Origin: CAYMJO01 sp964391305
Lineage (GTDB): Bacteria > Patescibacteriota > CALEFQ01
Assembly: GCA_964391305.1 (NCBI GenBank)
Contig: CAYMJO010000015.1
Coordinates: 1 to 18,839, forward strand
Reading direction: 5' to 3'
Length of the DNA stretch: 18,839 nucleotides
Both the position numbers and the translations under genes were made by a program. Below, one piece after another: positions 16,169 to 18,839 of the stretch (positions are counted from its first letter, which is position 1; each line of letters begins with the position of its first letter). Below the pieces are notes generated by a model, which was not told the DNA's origin, made no database searches, and was given only the letters and a program-made list of their open reading frames with translations.

Positions 16169-16205
16169 AGCATTAGGTTATTCTAACGCTTTTTATTTGT
16201 TTTTT
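16169..16205 (+). terminator. terminator-like hairpin without a + strand gene
   Basis: AGCATTAG (16169-16176), a 6-nt loop and CTAACGCT (16183-16190; one A/C mismatch) are followed by TTTTATTTGTTTTTT (16191-16205). Read on +, it resembles an intrinsic terminator, but no + gene precedes it. Read on -, the stem is complete with one G-U pair but lacks a U tract; it would lie about 100 nt past the DUF5661 stop. A second weak stem is at 16221-16251. Nothing else is seen in 16134-16293. Confidence 0.35.
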
Positions 16206-16293
16206 GCAAAGGATAAGGTGTGGAAAACTTGTGATTTTTTGAATTTTTCCAAATCTTAACGAGTTATGGATTATATTCATGTAAATTGGAGTC

Positions 16294-16569
16294 CTAGAGT
16301 TTCTCTTTTTCCCAATGTTTCTCTGCTTCCTTTTCCATTTTTTGGAGTCTATCGTAGTAATCTAAAAACTCGTTTAGGTGCGCTAGGGCGATCTTGCCGG
16401 TTGTGATGGGATCGTCATCTGTGACGTTCGTGTTTGGGGCAACCGTTCCATGCTCAAGCTCGACTTCCATTCCCCGTCTGAACTGTTCGATATTGAATTT
16501 GTCCCATTTTATACCTATTTTTTCTCCGATTTCTTTCGCCTCTTCTGGTGTGAAATTTTGTTTTGGCAT
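16294..16569 (-). CDS. DUF5661 family small protein
   Basis: 91 residues from ATG 16569. The sequence FTPEEAKEIGEKIGIKWDKF, then FRRGMEVELEHGT, then NVTDDDPITTGKIALAHLNE and DYYDRLQKMEKEAE matches my memory of the DUF5661 consensus (helical, acidic, often near 80-100 residues); molecular role unknown. The frame stays open upstream into the radical SAM gene, but the terminator and promoter lying between the two genes make the 16569 start clear. It has its own strong promoter. Predicted soluble and cytoplasmic, with no Cys and no membrane segment. Confidence 0.88.
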   Translation of the reverse strand: MPKQNFTPEEAKEIGEKIGIKWDKFNIEQFRRGMEVELEHGTVAPNTNVTDDDPITTGKIALAHLNEFLDYYDRLQKMEKEAEKHWEKEKL

Positions 16570-16597
16570 ATTTTTATAAAAAAATAATTGTGTTTGA

Positions 16598-16626
16598 ATT
16601 ATATCAGCAGAAGGGCCTTTTTCCAA
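16598..16626 (-). promoter_or_regulatory. strong promoter of the DUF5661 gene
   Basis: On the minus strand, TTGGAA (-35, 16621-16626), a 17-nt spacer and extended -10 TG-A-TATAAT (16598-16606), a full consensus -10. The start site would be near 16591, giving a leader of roughly 20 nt. It lies directly after the radical SAM terminator, so the gene is probably monocistronic. Confidence 0.75.
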
Positions 16627-16642
16627 TGAAGTTTTTTGAAAT

Positions 16643-16671
16643 AAAAAAAGGAGATAGCTTTCGCCATCTCC
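16643..16671 (-). terminator. intrinsic terminator of the radical SAM gene
   Basis: On the minus strand, GGAGATGGC-GAAA-GCTATCTCC (16650-16671) forms a 9-bp stem with one G-U pair and a GNRA tetraloop, followed by seven T (16643-16649). It begins 17 nt after the stop codon. A textbook Rho-independent terminator. Confidence 0.88.
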
Positions 16672-16687
16672 TCGATGTTTTAAGGTT

Positions 16688-17833
16688 TTATTTTTGGAGC
16701 TGGCAATACGGATCCCTCTCTGGTGAGTCATGATGTATTGCCATGACGTAACACATGCCTGCGCAGGATTTGGAGAAATGGGTACATTGATTGCAACGCG
16801 CGGAGTAACAATTTTCATCCCGAAACCTTCCCCATTTTTCATCGTTTGCCCAGATTCTCGATAGTTGTTCTTCGAATAAGTTCCCAACTATGTATTCTTG
16901 TTCGCCGAGAAGGATACACGCGTGTACGTCCCCGTTTGGTTTTATACAGATGGCTTCCGTTCCCGCGACGCAACGTCTCGTGAAATGCGATGGCGTGTTG
17001 AAAATTTGAGATGAATCTGTCATGGTGTCGTAGCTTCTTCCAATAGGAAACCTATGTAATGCTTCTAGTCTCGTGACTTCCTTAATCAAAGCACCATATT
17101 CTTTGCGGGATAACGCGATTGTCTCGAAGTTTTTCTTTGCTGGTCCCGCTGGTCGAAGCGGCACAAGGGTAAGCCCCGCGACGTTCATACCTTGTAGTAT
17201 TGGTACAAATTCTGATAGGCATGCTTGGTTTATCTTGCACATCGTTGCGTTGACACGCACAGGCTTCGCTCTGTTGGTCAAGTAGTATATTGTTTTTATA
17301 ATTTTGTCGTAAGAGTTTTGGGGACGCATTTGGTCGTTGACTTCTTTGGTTCCATCGAGGCTGATGATGTACATTCCCACAGTGAGAGTCGAAAGCTTTT
17401 CTAATTGTTGTTCGCTGAAGAGGCCGTTTGAGTTGATGCTTACATAGAGTCCTTTATCAAGAGCGCTCTTTACGGCGTCGCAGAACTTGGGATGCATGGC
17501 TGGTTCTCCGCCCGTGAATCTCACTTCGAATACCCCGCTTGCAACCAAGTTGTCGAGGATTTGGTTTATCTGTTTCATTGTCGGCATTGTTAGGTCCGAT
17601 GCTGGAACCGAACAATAAGGACATTGCAGATTGCATTTATCAGTTAGCTTGAACCACGCACAGAACGGCGCGGCTCTCGCACGTTTGGGGAATAATTGAG
17701 GGATATGGAAATCAGAGTCTTGTTCCATTGTTGTGAGATCTGGGTATATTAGAAATTCCGCCCTGCCGGTATCTCTGTCGAATTTGTAAAATTTACCATC
17801 ATCTCCTTCTTTTCTAAGTATGTATCGTTTCAT
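16688..17833 (-). CDS. radical SAM/SPASM domain protein
   Basis: 381 residues. The radical SAM 4Fe-4S site is CNLQCPYC (C67, C71, C74), with GGEP (108-111) for SAM binding. The C-terminal SPASM domain has the expected auxiliary-cluster cysteines: C288-x12-G-x4-C306, then C347-x2-C350-x6-C357-x3-C361 and C377. Such enzymes usually modify ribosomal peptides or mature enzymes, but no precursor peptide, PqqD-type recognition protein or protease is visible nearby, so the substrate is unknown. The 55-residue N-terminus before the barrel (FYKFDRDTGRAEFLIYPD) is unassigned. The ATG has a strong AAAGGAG (17840-17846) six bases upstream. It is flanked by a hairpin leader and an intrinsic terminator, hence its own transcription unit; transcription from the IS element upstream is also possible. 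Confidence 0.93.
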   Translation of the reverse strand: MKRYILRKEGDDGKFYKFDRDTGRAEFLIYPDLTTMEQDSDFHIPQLFPKRARAAPFCAWFKLTDKCNLQCPYCSVPASDLTMPTMKQINQILDNLVASGVFEVRFTGGEPAMHPKFCDAVKSALDKGLYVSINSNGLFSEQQLEKLSTLTVGMYIISLDGTKEVNDQMRPQNSYDKIIKTIYYLTNRAKPVRVNATMCKINQACLSEFVPILQGMNVAGLTLVPLRPAGPAKKNFETIALSRKEYGALIKEVTRLEALHRFPIGRSYDTMTDSSQIFNTPSHFTRRCVAGTEAICIKPNGDVHACILLGEQEYIVGNLFEEQLSRIWANDEKWGRFRDENCYSARCNQCTHFSKSCAGMCYVMAIHHDSPERDPYCQLQK

Positions 17834-17874
17834 TGAGTGCTCCTTTGAATTAGAACAGATGGTGCTATTGCCAT
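17830..17874 (-). CDS. putative 14-codon leader peptide overlapping the radical SAM start
   Basis: ATG at 17872-17874 opens a 14-codon frame (MAIAPSVLIQRSTQ) whose TGA overlaps the radical SAM ATG as ATGA (17830-17833), an arrangement typical of translational coupling. Its start lies in one arm of the leader hairpin and it spans the AAAGGAG of the main gene. It has only a weak A/G-rich upstream site and no Cys, so it is more likely a regulatory uORF than an enzyme substrate, and may be chance. Confidence 0.25.
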   Translation of the reverse strand: MAIAPSVLIQRSTQ

Positions 17875-17879
17875 CTGTT
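17854..17879 (-). promoter_or_regulatory. leader hairpin of the radical SAM gene
   Basis: AACAGATGG (17854-17862) and CCATCTGTT (17871-17879) form a perfect 9-bp stem with an 8-nt loop, just upstream of the Shine-Dalgarno at 17840-17846. There is no U run, so it is not a terminator. Its core (AGATGGC, A-rich loop, GC, CATCT) resembles the terminator stem at the other end of the gene. A possible translational or stability element. No clear promoter was found between it and the IS element; TACAAT at 17908-17913 lacks a -35. Confidence 0.5.
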
Positions 17880-17967
17880 TCTTTTGCAAGTTGTTAAAGG
17901 ACGGTTAATTGTACAGGCTATTTTACTATGAATGTTTGAAAATGTTGAGCTTTTTTAAAAGTATTAA

Positions 17968-17999
17968 AATATCTATTTCTGTTTTTAGGAATAGATATT
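17968..17999 (-). terminator. 13-bp hairpin at the left border of the IS element
   Basis: AATATCTATTTCT (17968-17980), loop GTTTTT and AGGAATAGATATT (17987-17999) pair over 13 positions with one wobble. The right arm ends exactly where the IS inverted repeat begins. On the minus strand the stem is followed by TTAATACTTTT, weakly terminator-like, so it could stop transposase transcription or be the old target hairpin. Confidence 0.5.
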
Positions 18000-18022
18000 G
18001 GTAATTAGTGCGAAACGTAACC
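18000..18022 (+). repeat. left terminal inverted repeat of the IS element
   Basis: The 23-bp end begins GGTAATTAGTG and finishes CGTAACC. It matches the complement of the right end except for five central bases. The transposase stop codon (18005-18007) lies inside it. Confidence 0.85.
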
Positions 18023-18793
18023 AAAATAGATGTTTATAAATAGTTTAAATAAATTATCATGTCGATGATTAAAACGATACTCCACCTCTTTAAGATACAT
18101 GGGAAAATGGTATTTGGAAACCCCTCGGTAGTTATAGAGGATATGCTTAGCGTAACTCCAAAATCCTTCAATGCCGTTAATATGGTTTTTACCGTGGTAG
18201 GCAAAGGCCTTGTCATGGTTCAGACGATGGTGCTTGCCCCAGCGTTTCAGAGAATTATAGCTATGGAAAGTATCCGTGTAGTACACCGACCCTTTTCGGG
18301 TATGTGTGATAATATGCACCATCAATTCCTCGGCTGTCACTTGCTCCACGACTTTGGTGTACACCCGTCCATCCCGTTCCAAAAGGCCCAAAACAATGCT
18401 TTTTCCGACAGATCCTCTTCCTCGTTGGCCTTTTCGGCGACCACCAAAATAGCCCTCGTCTATCTCAATCTCTCCCTTCAACTTGCCTGCCTCCAACTCT
18501 GCTACATGATAGATCGCTTCGCGCAAACGCTGATAGACACGGGTAACTACCTGATAATCCAAGGCCAGATCACTAGCCACACGATAAGCCGGTTGTTGTT
18601 GGTAGAAACCAGTGATAATGCCAATTTCCTTGCGCAGACGTTGGAGAGATTTCTGTTTTCCACAAGATACACGTCGACATTTGACATAGCCGCGATGAGT
18701 TTTACAAACTTGAAAAGATCCACAGAAAATACACTTTCTTCCTCTCAAAAAGTTGGCTGCACAGTTGAAAACGTTATTTCGAGTAGTAACCAT
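18005..18793 (-). CDS. IS1595 family transposase (ISXO2-like)
   Basis: 262 residues. An N-terminal zinc ribbon (C21, C24, C39, C44) is followed by a helical DNA-binding stretch and a DDE catalytic core: D112 in IEIDEGYFGGRRKGQRGRG, D174 in VYYTDTFHSYNSL and E209 in HINGIEGFWSYAKH. These three blocks are the hallmark of the ISXO2/IS1595 transposase domain. No frameshift or truncation is seen, so the enzyme may be active. The start ATG lies just inside the right inverted repeat and the stop lies within the left one. Confidence 0.94.
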   Translation of the reverse strand: MVTTRNNVFNCAANFLRGRKCIFCGSFQVCKTHRGYVKCRRVSCGKQKSLQRLRKEIGIITGFYQQQPAYRVASDLALDYQVVTRVYQRLREAIYHVAELEAGKLKGEIEIDEGYFGGRRKGQRGRGSVGKSIVLGLLERDGRVYTKVVEQVTAEELMVHIITHTRKGSVYYTDTFHSYNSLKRWGKHHRLNHDKAFAYHGKNHINGIEGFWSYAKHILYNYRGVSKYHFPMYLKEVEYRFNHRHDNLFKLFINIYFGYVSH

Positions 18794-18814
18794 AAGGGTA
18801 TTTTAACACTCTCT

Positions 18815-18837
18815 GGTTACGAAATACACTAATTACC
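18815..18837 (-). repeat. right terminal inverted repeat of the IS element
   Basis: Read on the minus strand it starts GGTAATTAGTG, then TATTT, then CGTAACC. It lies 21 bp upstream of the transposase ATG, so the transposase promoter may overlap it. Confidence 0.85.
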
Positions 18838-18839
18838 TA

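Larger units (their letters stand above)
18000..18837 (-). mobile_element. complete IS1595-family insertion sequence (838 bp)
   Basis: Terminal inverted repeats bound a single transposase gene. The left end GGTAATTAGTG (18000-18010) plus CGTAACC (18016-18022) matches the complement of the right end (18827-18837 and 18815-18821), with five differing bases between the two blocks. The left flank TAGATATT (17992-17999) is a candidate 8-bp target duplication; the two bases visible after the right end (18838-18839, TA) agree with it, and the window then ends. Size, TIR type and 8-bp duplication fit the IS1595 family. Transposase and repeats look intact. Confidence 0.85.

Noticed and set aside
16294..16887. 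197-codon version of the DUF5661 gene
   Set aside because: It would overlap the radical SAM gene by 200 bp and run through its terminator; the conserved part begins at ATG 16569, just after a strong promoter.
18059..18832. Long + strand open frame (257 codons) across the IS element
   Set aside because: It is antisense to a transposase with a clear zinc ribbon and DDE motifs; the product shows no recognisable features.

Overview
The window looks like a chromosomal piece of a Patescibacteria/CPR bacterium, probably of the Parcubacteria group. It combines an envelope-simple type IV pilus locus (pilB-pilC-minor pilins-pilM-pilN-pilO with no pilP or pilQ), a short DUF5661-type protein, compact gene packing, moderate AT richness and an IS1595-type transposon. 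TGA, TAA and TAG all act as stops (pilN and pilC end in TGA), which argues against the code-25 CPR lineages. The taxonomic assignment is inference from gene content and protein flavour, not from a search.

Layout. At the left, ftsH (246-2186, +) encodes the membrane AAA+ zinc protease and converges on a long minus-strand block. Read 5'->3' on the minus strand, that block begins with a promoter at 15014-15042 and gpmI (glycolytic phosphoglycerate mutase). It continues with a membrane PAS histidine kinase, a stand-alone CheY-like receiver, pilB (ATPase), pilC (platform), three minor pilins in V/W/X (GspI/J/K) order, pilM, pilN, pilO and a small membrane protein in the pilP position. Several junctions overlap by 1 or 4 bases, so at least parts are one operon. 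Hairpins sit in the spacers in front of the kinase, the receiver and pilB.

Upstream of gpmI, a 24-bp-period array of three hairpins forms the terminator of a single-pass, very acidic surface-type protein (15124-16029). That gene has its own promoter and a leader able to fold in several mutually exclusive ways. Next come a monocistronic DUF5661 gene with a very good extended -10 promoter, a radical SAM/SPASM enzyme with a GAAA-loop terminator and a hairpin leader that contains a 14-codon overlapping mini-ORF, and finally a complete IS1595-family element (18000-18837). The element's left end abuts the arm of a 13-bp hairpin, and the first bases after its right end fit an 8-bp target duplication.

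How the genes work together: PilB powers pilin assembly on PilC, PilM-PilN-PilO couple the cytoplasmic motor to the cell surface, and the minor pilins probably form the fibre tip. One of these pilins carries about three CnaB/carboxypeptidase-regulatory-like beta-sandwich repeats, so the pilus may display an adhesive tip. The adjacent kinase and output-less receiver are the obvious candidates for controlling it. No major pilin, prepilin peptidase or PilT is in the window. The most unusual points are the pilin/CnaB fusion, the sensor-receiver pair inside the pilus operon, the structured leaders at 16045-16091 and 11761-11796, and the orphan radical SAM gene with its overlapping leader ORF.
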